64,000 nt of DNA from Luzula sylvatica (Eukaryota > Streptophyta > Magnoliopsida > Poales > Juncaceae), in contig OX326957.1 in the NCBI GenBank assembly GCA_946800325.1, positions 15,994,591 to 16,058,590 on the forward strand, written 5' to 3'. The number at the start of each line of letters is the position of its first letter. Position 1 is the first letter of the stretch. The position numbers were made by a program, and so were the translations under genes. The notes beneath the pieces were generated by a model that was not told where the DNA came from, searched no databases, and was given only the letters and a program-made list of their open reading frames with translations. Below, piece after piece: positions 51,941 through 64,000 of the stretch.

Positions 51941-52990
51941 GAAAAACAAACTTTCTTAGTGTTTGTAAAATTTGGTGAAAAGTTATGTAGTAAAAGATAC
52001 GATACAAATGATCTAAAAATAAGTTATTTGATCTCCTCGAAGCGTAACAAGATTGCTATGAATCGAAAAGAAAACATTCTTAGTGCTTGTAAAATTTAGT
52101 GAAAAGTTACGTAGTTAAAGATACGATACAAATGATCTAAAAACACGTTATTTGAACTCCTGAAAGCACAAAAAGATTGCTATGAATCGAAAAGAAAACT
52201 TTCTTAGTGTTTGTAAAATTTGGTGAAAAGTTACATAGTAAAAGATTCGATACAAATGATCACAAAAATATGTTATTTAGACTCCTCAGAGCGTTAAAAG
52301 ATTATTATGAATCCAAAAACAAATTCTCTTAGTGTTTGTAAAATTTGGTGAAAAGTTATGGAGTAAAATATACGATACAAATGATCTAACAACACGTTAT
52401 TTGAACTCCTCATAGCATGACAAGATTGCTATGAATCGAAAAGAAAACATTCGTAGTGTTTGTATAATTTGATTAAAAGTTATGCAGAAAAAGATACAAT
52501 ACAAATGATCTAACAATACGTTATTTGAACTCTTCAAAGCACAAAAATATTGCTATGAATCGAAAAGAAAATTTTCTTACTGTTTGTAAAATTTGGTGAA
52601 AAGTTACGTAGTACAAGATTCGATTCAAACCATCACAAAAACAAGTTATTTGGACTCCTCAGAGCGTTATGAATCCAAAAACAAATTTGCTTAGTGTCTG
52701 CAAAATTTGGTGAAAAGTTACGTAGTAAAAGATACGATACAAAAGACTTAAAAACACGTGATTTGAACTTCTCAAAGCATCAAAAGGTTGCTATGAATCG
52801 AAAAGAAAACTTTAATAGTGTTTGTAAAATTTGGTGAAAAGTTACGTAGTAAAAGATAGGACACAAATGATCTGAAAACACGTTATTTTAAGTCCTCAAA
52901 GAGTAAAAAGATTGCTATGAATCGAAAAGAAAACTTTCCTAATGTTTGTAAAATTTGGTGAAAAGTTACGTAGTACAAGATACGATACAA
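51941..52990 (+). repeat. Segment related to 2046-3105
   Basis: AAGTTATTTGATCTCC at 52021 pairs with 2135, and the series continues through AGTGCTTGTAAAATTTAG, GATTATTATGAATCC, CATTCGTAGTG, TATGCAGAAAAAG and GCTTAGTGTCTGC. An 11-base deletion near 52668 (GAGCGTTATGAATCC for GAGCGTTAACAGATTGTTATGAATCC) is private to this copy. It separates copy C from the diverged tail. Confidence 0.8.
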
Positions 52991-54302
52991 ATGAACTAAA
53001 AACACGTTATTTGAACTCCTCAATGCATAAAAAGAATGCTATGAATCCAAAAGAAACCTTTCTTAGTGTTTGCACAATTTGGTGAAAAGTTACCTAGGAA
53101 AAGATTCGATCCAAACCTTCTCAAACACATGTTATTTGGACTCCTCGCAGTGTTAAAAGATTGTTATGAATCGAAAAACAAACTTTATTACTGTTTGTAA
53201 AATTTGGTGAAAAGTTATGTAGTAAAAGATACGATACAAATGATCTAAAAACAAGGTATTTGATCTCCTCGAAGCGTAACAAGATTGTATGAATCGAAAA
53301 GAAAACTTCCATGGTGTTTGTAAATTTTGGTGAAAAGTTACGAAGTTAAAGATACGATACAAATGATCTAAAAACACGTTATTTGAACTCCTCAAAGCAC
53401 AAAAAGATTGCTATGAATTGAAAAGAAAACATTCTTAGTGTTTGTACAATTATGTGAAAAGTTACGTACTAAAAGATTCGATACAAATTATCTAAAACCA
53501 CATTATTTGAACTGCTCAAATCGCAAAAAGATTGCTATGAATCGAAAAGAAAACTTTCTTAGTGTTTATAAAATTTGGTGAAAAGTTACGTAGTAAAATA
53601 TTCGATTCAAACCATCACAAAAACAAGTTATTTTGACACCTCAGAGAATTAAAAAGATTGTTATGAATCCAAAAACAAATTTGCTTAGTGTTTGTAAAAT
53701 TTGGTGAAAAGTTACGTGGTAAAAGATACGATACAAATGACCTAAAAACACGTGATTTGAACTTCTCAAAGCATAAAAAAGATTGCTATGAATCGAAAAG
53801 AAAACTTTCTTAGTGTTTGTAAAATTTGGTGAAAAGTTACGTAGTAAAAGATACGACACAAATGATCTAAAAACACGTTATTTTAAGTCCTCAAAGAGTG
53901 AAAGATTGCTATGAATCGAAAAGAAAACTTTCTTAGTGCTTGTAAAATTTGGTGAAAAGTTACGTAGTAAAATATACGATACAAATGATCTAAAAACACG
54001 TTATTTGAACTCCTCAAAGCACAAAAAGATTGCTATGAATTGAAAAGAAAACATTCTTAGTGTTTGTACAATTATGTGAAAAGTTACGTACTAAAAGATT
54101 CGATACAAATTATCTAAAACCACATTATTTGAACTGCTCAAATCGCAAAAAGATTGCTATGAATCGAAAAGAAAACTTTCTTAGTGTTTATAAAATTTGG
54201 TGAAAAGTTACGTAGTAAAATATTCGATTCAAACCATCACAAAAACAAGTTATTTTGACACCTCAGAGAATTAAAAAGATTGTTATGAATCCAAAAACAA
54301 AT
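52990..54302 (+). repeat. First copy of a 9.5 to 9.7-kb repeat (second at 62442-64000)
   Basis: 53153 pairs with 62605 (offset 9,452), and GTTACGTGGTAAAAG at 53711 pairs with 63409 (offset 9,698). The step of 246 bp is a two-monomer insertion at about 62848-63096 in the right copy, or a loss in the left one. Rare shared variants include TACGTACTAAAAG, ACAATTATGTG, AACTGCTCAAA and AGATTGTATGAATCG. The right copy is cut at base 64000. Confidence 0.83.
53397..54302 (+). repeat. Local repeat at 622-bp offset (five monomers)
   Basis: About 284 bp starting at GCACAAAAAGATTGCTATGAATTG (53397) recur at 54019, sharing ACAATTATGTG, TACGTACTAAAAG, CACATTATTTGAACTGCTC and CACCTCAGAGAATTAAAAAG. The pair brackets the CACGTGATTTG and AGAGTGAAAGATTG monomers. 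This looks like a duplication or conversion over five monomers. Only the second occurrence has its counterpart seen before the right edge (63717). Confidence 0.85.
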
Positions 54303-57300
54303 TTTCTTAGTGTTTGTAAAATTTGATGAAAAGATACGTAGTAAAAGATACGATACAAATGACCTAAAAACACGTAATTTGAACTCCTCAATGCATAAAA
54401 AGAATGCCATGAATCGAAAAGAAACCTTTCTTAGTTTTTGTACAATTTGGTGAAAAGTTACGTAGTAAAATATTCGATCCAAACCATCTCTAAAACATGT
54501 TATTTGGACTCCTTGCAGTGTTAAAAGATTGTTATGAATCGAAAAACAAACTTTCTTAGTGTTTGTAAAATTTGGTGAAAAGTTATGTTGTAAAAGATAC
54601 GATACAAATGATCTAAAAACAAGTTATTTGATCTCCTCGAAGCGTAACAAGATTGCTATTAATCGAAAAGAAAACTTTAATTTTAGTGTTTGTAAATTTT
54701 GGTGAAAAGTTACGTAGTTAAAAATACAATGCAAATGATCTAAAAACACGTTATTTGAACTTCTCTAAGCGTAAAAAGATTGATATGAATCGAAAAGAAA
54801 ACTTTCTTAGTGTTTGTAAAATTTGGTGAAAAGTTATGTAGTAAAAGATACGATACAAATGATCTAAAAACACGTTATTTGAACTCCTCATAGCATGACA
54901 AGATTGCTATGAATCGAAAAGAAAACATTCTTAGTGTTTCTAAAATTTGATAAAAAATTATATAGAAAATATATACAATACAAATGATTTAACAATACGT
55001 TATTTGAACTCCTCAAAGCACCAAAAGATTGCTATGAATCGAAAAGAAAACTTTCTTAGTGTTTGTAAAATTTGGTGAAAAGTTACGTTAGTAAAAATTT
55101 CGATTCAAACCATCGCAAAAACAAGTTATTTGGACTCCTCTGAGCGTTAAAAGATTGTTATGAGTCGAATTGTTTTTTGCTTAGTGGTGGTAAAATTTGG
55201 TGAAAAGTTACGTAGTACAAGATACGATACAAATGACCTAAAAACACCTTATTTGAACTCCTCAATGCATAAAAAGAATGCTATGAATCAAAAAGAAACC
55301 TTTCTTAGTGTTTGTACAATTTGGTGAAAAGTTACATAGGAAAAGATTCGATCCAAACCATCTCAAAAACATGTTATTTGGACTCCTTGCAGTGTTAAAA
55401 GATTGTTATGAATCGAAAAACAAACTTTCTTAGTGTTTGTAAAATTTGGTGAAAAGTTATGTAGTAAAAGATACGACACAAATGATCTAAAAAAAAGTTA
55501 TTTGATCTCCTCGAAGCGTAACAAGATTGCTATGAATCGAAAAAAAAACTTTCTTAGTGTTTGTAAAATTTGGTGAAAAGTTACGTAGTTAAAGATACGA
55601 TACAAATGATCTAAAAACACGTTATTTGAACTCCTCAAAGCACAAAAAACAGCTATGAATCGAAAAGAAAACATTCTTAGTGTTTGTACAATTTGGTGAA
55701 AAGATACGTAGTAAAAGATTGGATACAAATGATCTAAAACCATGTTATTTGAACTCCTCAAAGCGCAAAAAGATTGCTATGAATCGAAAAAAAAACTTTC
55801 TTAATGTTTCTAAAATTTGGTGAAAAGTTATGTAGTAAAAGATTCGATTCAAACCATCACAAAAACAAGTTATTTGAACTCCTCAAAGCGTAACAAGATT
55901 TCTATGAATCGAAAAGAAAACATTCTTTGTGTTTGTAAAATTTGATGAAAACTTACTAGTAAAAGATACGATACAGATGACCTAAAAACTCGTTATTTTA
56001 ACTCCTCAAAGCACAAATAGATTGTTATGAATCGAAAAAAAAACTTTCTTAGTGTTTGAAAAATTTGGTGAAAAGTTACGTAGTAAAAGATTCGATTCAA
56101 ATCATCCCAAAAACAAGTTATTTGAACTCCTCAAAGCGTTGCGAGATTGCAATGAATCGAAAAGAAAACTTTCTTAGTGTTTGTAAAATTTGATGAAAAG
56201 TTACGTAGTAAAAGATACGATACAAATGATCTAAAAACACGTGATTTGAACTTCTCAAAGCATAAAATGATTGCTATGAATCGAAAAGAAATCTTTCTTA
56301 GTGTTTGTAAAATTTGGTGAAAAGTTACGTAGTAAAAGATACGATACAAATGATCTAAAAACACGTTATTTTAAGTCCTCAAAGAGTGAAAATATTGCTA
56401 TGAATCGAAAAGAAAACTTTCTTAGTGTTTGTTAAATTTGGTGAAAATTTACGTAGTAAAAGATACGATACAAATGATCTAAAAACACGTTATTTGAACT
56501 CCTCAAAGCACAAAAAGATTGCTATGAATCGAAAAGAAAACATTCTTAGTGTTTGTACAATTTGGTGAAAAGTTACGTAGCAAAATATTCGATACAAATG
56601 ATATAAAACAACGTAATTTGAACTCCTCAAAGCTCAAAAAGATTGCTATGAATCGAAAAGAAAACTTACATAGTGTTTGTAAAATTTGGTGAAAAGTTAC
56701 GTAGTAAAAGATTCGATTCAAACCATCACAAAAACAAGTTATTTGAACTCCTCAAAGCGTAACAAGATTGCTATGAATCGAAAAGAAAACATTCTTAGTG
56801 TTTGTAAAATTTGATGAAAAGTTACGTAGTAAAAGATACGATACAAATGACCTAAAAACACGTTATTTGAAATCCTCAAAGCACAAAAAGATTGCTATGA
56901 ATCGAAAAGAAAACTTTCTTAGTGTTTGTAAAATTTGGGGAAAAGTTACGTAGTAAAAGATTCAATTGAAACCATCACAAAAACAAGTTATTTGGACTCC
57001 TCAGAGCATTACAAGATTGTTACGAATCCAAAAATAAGTTTGTTTAGTGTTTGTAAAATTTGGTGAAAAGTTACATAGTAAAAGATACGATACAAATGAC
57101 CTAAAAATAAGATGTTTGAACTCCTCAATGCATAAAAAGAATGCGATGAATCGAAAAGAAACATTTCTTAGTGTTTATACAATTTGGTGAAAAGTTACGT
57201 AGTAAAAGATTCGATCCAAACCATCTCAAAAACATGTTATTTGGACTCCACGCGGTGTAAAAGATTGTTATGAATCGAAAAACAAACTTTCTTAGTGTTG

Positions 57301-58149
57301 GTAAAATTTGGTGAAAAGTTATGTAGTAAAAGATACGATACAAATAATCTAAAAACAAGGTATTTGATCTCCTCGAAGCGTAACAAGATTGGTATGAATC
57401 GAAAAGAAAACTTTCTAAGTGTTTGTAAAATTTGGTGAAAAGTTACGTAGTTAAAGATACGATACAAATGATCTAAAAACACGTTATTTGAAATCCTCAA
57501 AGCACAAAAAGATTGCTATGAATCGAAAAGAAAACTTTCTTAGTGTTTGTAAAATTTGGTTAAAAGTTACGTAGTAAAAAATTCGATTCAAACCATCAAA
57601 AAATCGAGTTATTTAGGCTCTTCAGGGCGTTAAAAGATTGTTATGAATCCAAAAACAAATTTGCTTAGTGTTGGTAAAATTTGGTGAAAAGTTACGTAGT
57701 ACAAGATACGATTCAAATGACCTAAAAACAAGTTATTTGAACTCCTCAATACATAAAAAGAATGCTATGAATCGAAAAAAAACCTTTCTTTGTGTTTGTA
57801 CAATTTGGTGAAAAGTTACGTAGGAAAAGATTCGATCCCAACCATCTCAAAAACATGTTATTTGGACTCCTTGCAGTGTTAAAAGATTGTTATGAATCGA
57901 AAAACAAACTTTCTTAGTGTTTGTAAAATTTGGTGAAAAGTTATATAGTAAAAGATACGACACAAATGATCTAAAAAAAAGTTATTTGATCTCCTCGAAG
58001 CGTAACAAGATTGCTATGAATCGAAAATAAAACTTTCTTAGTGTTTGTAAAATTTGAAGAAAAGTTACATAGTTAAAGATACGATACAAATGATCTAAAA
58101 ACACGTTATTTAAACTACTCAAAGCACAAAAATATTGCTATGAATCGAA

Positions 58150-60440
58150 AAGAAAACTTTCTCAGTGTTTGTAAAATTTGGTGAAAACTTACGTAGTAAA
58201 AGATACGATACAAATGATCCAAAAACACGTTATTTTAAGTCCTCAAAGAGTGAAAAAATTGCTACGAATCGAAAAGAAAACTTTCATAGTGTTTGTAAAA
58301 TTTAGTGAAAAGTTACGTAGTAAAAGATACGATACAAATGACCTAAAAACATGTTATTTGAACTCCTCAAAGTGCAAAAAGATTGCTATGAATCGAAAAG
58401 AAAACTTTCTTAGTGTTTGTAAAATTTGGTGAAAAGTTACGTAGTAAAAGATTCGATTCAAACCATCACGAAAACAAGTTATTTGAACTCCTCAAAGCGT
58501 TACAAGTTTGCTCTGAATCGAAAATAAAACTTTCTTAGTGTTTGTAAAATTTGATGAAAATTTACGTAGTAAAAGATACGATACAAATGATCTAAAAACA
58601 CGTTATTTGAACTCCTCAAAGCACAAAAATATTGCTATGAATCGAAAAAAAAACTTTCTCAGTGTTTGTAAAATTTGGTGAAAACTTACGTAGTAAAAGA
58701 TATGATATAAATGATCTAAAAACATGTTATTTTAAGTCCTCAAAGAGTGAAAAAATTGCTATGAATCGAAAAGAAAACTTTCTTAGTGTTTGTAAAATTT
58801 GTGAAAAGTTACGTAGTAAAAGATACGATACAAATGATCTAAAAACACGTTATTTGAACTCCTCAAAGCACAAAAAGATTGCTATGAATCGAAAAAAAAC
58901 ATTCTTAGTGTTTGTACAATTTGGTGAAAAGTTACGTAATAAAAGATTCGATACAAATGATCTAAAACCACGTTATTTGAACTCCTCAAAGCGTAAAGAG
59001 ATTGCTATGAATCGAAAAGAAAACTTTCTTAGTGTTTGTTAAATTTGTTGAGAAGTTACGTAGTAAAAGATTCGATTCAAACCGTCACAAAAACAAGTTA
59101 TTTGAACTCCTCAGAGCGTTAAAAGATTGTTATGAATCCAAAAACAAATTTGCTTAGTGTTTGTAAAATTTGGTGAAAAGTTACGAAGTACAAGATACGA
59201 TAAAAATGACCTAAAAACACGTTATTTGAACTCCTCAATGCATAAAAAGAATGCTATGAATCGAAAAGAAACCTTTCTTAGTGTTTGTAAAATTTGGTGA
59301 AAAGTTACGTAGTAAAATATTCGATCCAAACCATCTCAAAAACATGTTATTTGGACTCTTCGCAGTGTTATAAGATTGTTATGAATCGAAAAACAAACTT
59401 TCTTGGTGTTTGTAAAATTTGGTGAAAAGTTATGTAGTAAAAGATACGATACAAATGATCTAAAAACAAGTTATTTGATCTCTTCGAAGCGTAACAAGAT
59501 TGCTATGAATCGAAAAGAAAACATTCTTAGTGCTTGTAAAATTTAGTGAAAAGTTACGTAGTTAAAGATACGATACAAATGATCTAAAAACACGTTATTT
59601 GAACTCCTGAAAGCACAAAAAGATTGCTATGAATCGAAAAGAAAACTTTCTTAGTGTTTGTAAAATTTGGTGAAAAGTTACATAGTAAAAGATTCGATAC
59701 AAATGATCACAAAAACAAGTTATTTAGACGCCTCAGAGCGTTAAAAGATTATTATGAATCCAAAAACAAATTCTCTTAATGTTTGTAAAATTTGGTGAAA
59801 AGTTATGGAGTAAAAAATACGATACAAATGATCTAACAACACGTTATTTGAACTCCTCATAGCGTGACAAGATTGCTATGAATCGAAAAGAAAACATTCG
59901 TAGTGTTTGTATAATTTGATTAAAAGTTATGCAGAAAAAGATACAATACAAATGATCTAACAATACGTTATTTGAACTCTTCAAAGCACAAAAATATTGC
60001 TATGAATCGAAAAGAAAAATTTCTTACTGTTTGTAAAATTTGGTGAAAAGTTACGTAGTAGAAGATTCGATTCAAACCATCACAAAAACAAGTTATTTGG
60101 ACTCCTCAGAGCGTTAACAGATTGTTATGAATCCAAAAACAAATTTGCTTAGTGTCTCCAAAATTTGGTGAAAAGTTACGTAGTAAAAGATACGATACAA
60201 AAGACTTAAAAACACGTGATTTGAACTTCTCAAAGCATAAAAAGGTTGCTATGAATAGAAAAGAAAACTTTATTAGTGTTTGTAAAATTTGGTGAAAAGT
60301 TACGTAGTAAGAGATAGGACACAAATGATCTGAAAACACGTTATTTTAAGTCCTCAAAGAGTAAAAAGATTGCTATGAATCGAAAAGAAAACTTTCCTAA
60401 TGTTTGTAAAATTTGGTGAAAAGTTACGTAGTAAAAGATA
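58150..60440 (+). repeat. Diverged relative of block 4671-6961
   Basis: 58662 and 60106 are 1,444 bp apart, as are 5183 and 6627. Order of monomer types is kept. Differences are more frequent than between copies A and B: AGTGTTTGTAAAATTTAG lacks the extra T found at about 4810, ATGATATAAATG replaces ATGATACAAATG, GTGTCTCC replaces GTGTCTGC, and CGTTATTTTAAG replaces CTTTATTTTAAG near 60348. It may represent an older state of the block. Confidence 0.8.
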
Positions 60441-61180
60441 CGAAACAAATGATCTAAAAACACGTTATTTGAACTCCTCAAAGCACAAAAAGATTGCTAT
60501 GAATCGAAAAGCAAATTTTCTTAGTGTTTGTAAAATTTGGTGAAAAGTTACCTAGTAAAAGATTCGATTCAAATCATCACGAAAACAAGTTATTTGGACT
60601 CCTCGGAGCGTTAAAAGATTGTTATGAATCCAAAAACAAATTTGCTTAGTGTTTGTAAAATTTGGTGAAAAGATACGTAGTAAAAGATACGATACAAATG
60701 ACCTAAAATACGTGATTCGAACTTCTCAAAGCATAAAATCGATTGCTATGAATCGAAAAGTAAACTTTCTTAGTGTTTATAAAATTTGGTGAAAAGTTAC
60801 GTAGTAAAAGATACGATATAAATGATCTAAAAACACGTTATTTTAAGTTCTCAAAGAGTGAAAAGATTGCTATGAATCGAAAAGAAAACTTTCTTTGGGT
60901 TTTTAAAATTTGGTGAAAAGTTACGTAGTAAAAGATACGATACAAATGATCTAAAAACACGTTATTTGAACTCCTCAGAGCACAAAAAGATTACTATGAA
61001 TTGAAAAGAAAACATTCTTAGTGTTTGTAAAATTTGGTGAAAAGTTACGTAGTAAAAGTTTCGATACAAATGATCTAAAACCACACTATTTGAACTCCTC
61101 AAAGCGCCAAAAGATTGCTATGAATTGAAAAGAAAACTTTCTTAGTGTTTGTAAAATTTGGTGAAAAGTTACGTAGTAAA

Positions 61181-61204
61181 ATATTCGATTCAATATTCGA
61201 TTCA
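61181..61204 (+). repeat. Twelve-base direct duplication
   Basis: ATATTCGATTCA occurs twice in a row (61181-61192 and 61193-61204) before AACCATCAC. It is a private, recent-looking slippage event that lengthens one monomer by 12 bp. I found it nowhere else in the window. Confidence 0.85.
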
Positions 61205-64000
61205 AACCATCACAAAAACAAGTTATTTGGACACCACAGAGAATTAAAAAGATTGTTATGAATCCAAGAACAAATTTTCTTAGTGTTTGTAAAATTTGGT
61301 GAAAAGTTACGTAGTAAAAGATACGATACAAATGACCTAAAAACACGTAATTTGAACTCCTCAATGCATAAAAAAATGCCATGAATCGAAAAGAAACCTT
61401 TCTTCGTGTTTGTACAATTTGGTGAACAGTCACGAAGTAAAAGATACGATACAAATGACCTAAAAACACGTAATTTGAACTCCTCAATGCATAAAAAGAA
61501 TCGAAAATAAACCTTTCTTAGTGTTTGTACAATTTGGTGAAAAGTTACGTAGTAAGAGATTCGATCCAAACCTTCTCTAAAACATGTTATTTGGACTCGT
61601 TGCAGTGTTAAAAGATTGTTATGAATCGAAAAACAAACTTTCTTAGTGTTTGTAAAATTTGGTGAAAAGTTACGTAGTGAAAGAAACGATACAAATGATC
61701 TAAAAACAAGTCATTTGATCTCCTCGAAACGTAACAAGAATCCTATGAATCGAAAAGAAAAATTTAATCTTAGTGTTTGTAAAATTTGGAGAAATGTTAC
61801 GTAGTTAAAGATACGATACAAATGATCCAAAAACACGTTATTTAAACTTCTCAAAGCGCAACAAGATTGCTATGAATTGAAAAGAAAACTTTCTTAGTGT
61901 TTGTAAAATCTGGTGAAAAGTTATGTAGTAAAAGATACGATACAAATGATCTAAAAACACATTATTTGAACTCGTCAAAACATAACAAGATTGTTATGAA
62001 TCGAAGAACAAACTCTCTTAGTGTTTGTAAAATTTGGTGAAAAGTAATGGAGGAAAAGATACGATACAAATGATCTGAAAACACGTCATTTGCACTCCAC
62101 ATAGCGTGACAAGATTGCTATGAATCGAAAAGAAAAACATTCTTTGTGTTTCTAAAATTTGATGCAAAGTTACGTAGAAAAATATACAATGCAAATGATC
62201 TTACAATTCGTTATTTGAACTCCTCAAATAACCAAAAGATTGCTATGAATCGAAAAGAAAACTTTCTTAGTGATTGTAAAATATGGTGAAAAGTTACGTA
62301 GTAAAAGATTCGATTCAAACCATCGCAAAAACAAGTTATTTGGACTCCTCAGAGCGTTAAAAGATTGTTATGAGTCCAAGAAAAATTTGCTTAGTGTTTG
62401 TAAAATTTGGTGAAAAGTTACGTAGTACAAGATACGATACAAATGACCTAAAAACACGTTATTTGAACTCCTCAATGCATAAAAAGAATGCTATGAATCC
62501 AAAAGAATCATTTCTTAGTGTTTGCACAATTTGGTGAAAAGTTACCTAGGAAAAGATTCGATCCAAACCTTCTCAAACACATGTTATTCGGACTCCGCGC
62601 AGTGTTAAAAGATTGTTATGAATCGAAAAACAAACTTTCTTACTGTTTGTAAAATTTGGTGAAAAGTTATGTAGTAAAAGATACGATACAAATGATCTAA
62701 AAACAAGGTATTTGATCTCCTCGAAGCGTAACAAGATTGTATGAATCGAAAAGAAAACTTTCTTGGTGTTTGTAAAATTTGGTGAAAAGTTACGAAGTTA
62801 AAGATACGATACAAATGATCTAAAAACACGTTATTTGTACTCCTCAAAGCACAAAAAGATAGCTATGAATTGAAAAGAAAACTTTCTTAGTGTTTGTAAA
62901 ATTTGGTGAAAAGTTACGTAGTAAAAGATACGATACAAATGATCTAAAAACACTTTATTTTAAGTCCTCAGAGCATAACAAGATTGTTATGAATCGAAAA
63001 ACAAACTCTCTTAGTGTTTATAAATTTGGAGAAAAGATATCGAGTAAAAGATACGATACAAATGATCTAACAACACGTTATTTGAACTCCTCATAGCGTG
63101 ACAAGATTGCTATGAATCGAAAAGAAAACATTCTTAGTGTTTGTAAAATTTGATGAAAAGTTACGCAGAAAAATATACAATACAAATGATCTAACAATAC
63201 GTGATTTGAACTCCTCAAAACACAAAAAGATTGTTATGATTCGAAAAGAAAACTTTCTTAGTGTTTGTAAAATTTGGTGAAAAGTTACGTAGTAAAAGAT
63301 TCGATTCAAACCATCACAAAAACAAGTTATTTGGACTCCTCAGAACGTTAAAAGATTGTTATGAATCCAAAAACAAATTTGCTTAGTGTTTGTAAAATTT
63401 GGTGAAAAGTTACGTGGTAAAAGATACGATACAAATGACCTAAAAACACGTGATTTGAACTTCTCAAAGCATAAAAAAGATTGCTATGAATCGAAAAGAA
63501 AACTTTCTTAGTGTTTGTAAAATTTGGTGAAAAGTTACGTAGTAAAAGATACGACCCAAATGATCTAAAAACACGTTATTTTAAGTCCTCAAAGAGTGAA
63601 AGATTGCTATGAATCGAAAATAAAACTTTCTTAGTGCTTGTAAAATTTGGTGAAAAGTTACGTAGTAAAATATACGATACAAATGATCTAAAAACACGTT
63701 ATTTGAACTCCTCAAAGCACAAAAAGATTGCTATGAATTGAAAAGAAAACATTCTTAGTGTTTGTACAATTATGTGAAAAGTTACGTACTAAAAGATTCG
63801 ATACAAATTATCTAAAACCACATTATTTGAACTGCTCAAAGCGCAAAAAGATTGCTATGAATCGAAAAGAAAACTTTCTTAGTGTTTATAAAATTTGGTG
63901 AAAAGTTACGTAGTAAAATATTCGATTCAAACCATCACAAAAACAAGTTATTTTGACACCTCGGAGAATTAAAAAGATTGTTATGAATCCAAAAACAAAT

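Larger units (their letters stand above)
1..64000 (+). repeat. Tandem satellite array, about 124-bp monomer, fills the whole window
   Basis: Every stretch is a same-orientation copy of one A-rich monomer. Landmarks recur in fixed order: an ACGTTATTTGAACTCCTC core, a variable AAAGC-like box, GATTGCTATGAATCG, an AAAG/AAAC tract, CTTAGTGTTTGTAAAATTTG, GTGAAAAGTTACGTAG, then GATACGATACAAATGATC. The core ends at 1020, 1144, 1267 and 1390, giving spacings of 124, 123 and 123. One consensus monomer counted by hand has 36 G+C in 124 and four CpG. Variation is by substitution and small indels, with no inverted monomers seen and no foreign sequence. This is typical of eukaryotic satellite DNA in heterochromatin. 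Family and species are not recognised. Stretches without a gene therefore hold only this satellite. Confidence 0.97.
52990..64000 (+). repeat. Diverged satellite tail
   Basis: Same monomer and orientation, but no long near-identical match to copies A, B or C. It holds older relatives of known pieces: 54200-55460 with 42140-43400 (offset 12,060), 58150-60440 with about 4671-6961 (offset 53,479), and 61860-62400 with about 11850-12395 (offset near 50,008). Several monomers show small private indels. It may be a less homogenised flank of the array, or part of a different long unit. Confidence 0.8.

Noticed and set aside
61086..61487. 133-codon frame on the - strand, and the many 60 to 90-codon - strand frames, as genes for small hydrophobic proteins
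   Set aside because: All are translations of the same one to three monomers. The apparent membrane-like composition follows from the T-rich minus strand. Sampled frames start at TTG or GTG (for example at 1996, 3006 and 10099). The 133-codon frame exists only because a 12-base duplication adjusts the frame.
1..64000. CRISPR array
   Set aside because: Repeat unit is about 124 bp with similarity across its whole length, with no unique spacers, no leader and no cas genes.
1..64000. Transposon, LTR or retroelement internal tandem repeats
   Set aside because: No terminal repeats, target-site duplications, polymerase, integrase or transposase motifs, poly-A tail or unique flank found on either strand.
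1..64000. rDNA intergenic spacer or tRNA/snRNA cluster
   Set aside because: No rRNA, tRNA or polymerase III box pattern recognised. Repeat is too long and uniform for a spacer subrepeat.

Overview
The window is one uninterrupted tandem satellite array. From base 1 to base 64000 every stretch I read is a head-to-tail, same-strand copy of a monomer of about 124 bp (usually 123 to 125, some variants about 128). That is roughly 515 monomers. I see no protein gene, RNA gene, transposon, CRISPR array or unique-sequence island. A hand count of one consensus monomer gives about 29% GC, A clearly more common than T on the + strand (53 versus 35), and four CpG where about 2.6 are expected. An array this long, with monomer variants in a fixed order, suggests a eukaryotic nuclear genome, most likely centromeric, pericentromeric or subtelomeric heterochromatin. 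I do not recognise the satellite family and cannot name the organism. The lack of CpG loss argues mildly against a heavily CpG-methylated genome.

The array is organised at several scales. Monomers fall into recognisable sequence types, and certain types follow one another in a fixed order. Blocks of 2 to 4 kb are reused in mosaic fashion. On top of that is a very long higher-order repeat of 21,149 bp: bases 1-21149 (copy A) are repeated as 21150-40789 (copy B, matching A 1-19640). The central part of the unit (A 7370-15860) returns a third time at 43077-51940 (copy C, with one extra 373-bp duplication). Within A, a 4,103-bp block at the left edge is followed by a shortened second copy (4104-7369). 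Then come a more divergent 6-kb segment (7370-13500), a third related block (13500-15850), a 3.5-kb copy of 3414-6950 (16104-19640), and two short recycled pieces up to the A/B border.

Right of 51940 the order changes. A short piece related to 2046-3105 leads into a more diverged tail (52990-64000). The tail holds older, less similar relatives of the same blocks and starts its own repeat of about 9.5 to 9.7 kb, whose second copy is cut by the window edge. Unequal crossover and conversion footprints are visible throughout: two-monomer, three-monomer and four-monomer duplications, a two-monomer deletion, equal-length sequence replacements between long copies, and a 12-base micro-inversion inherited by all copies of one monomer.

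The open reading frames in this window (60 to 133 codons) are by-products of the repeat. They are one to three translated monomers, several sampled ones open at GTG or TTG instead of ATG, and they recur wherever the DNA block recurs. I annotate none as a gene.
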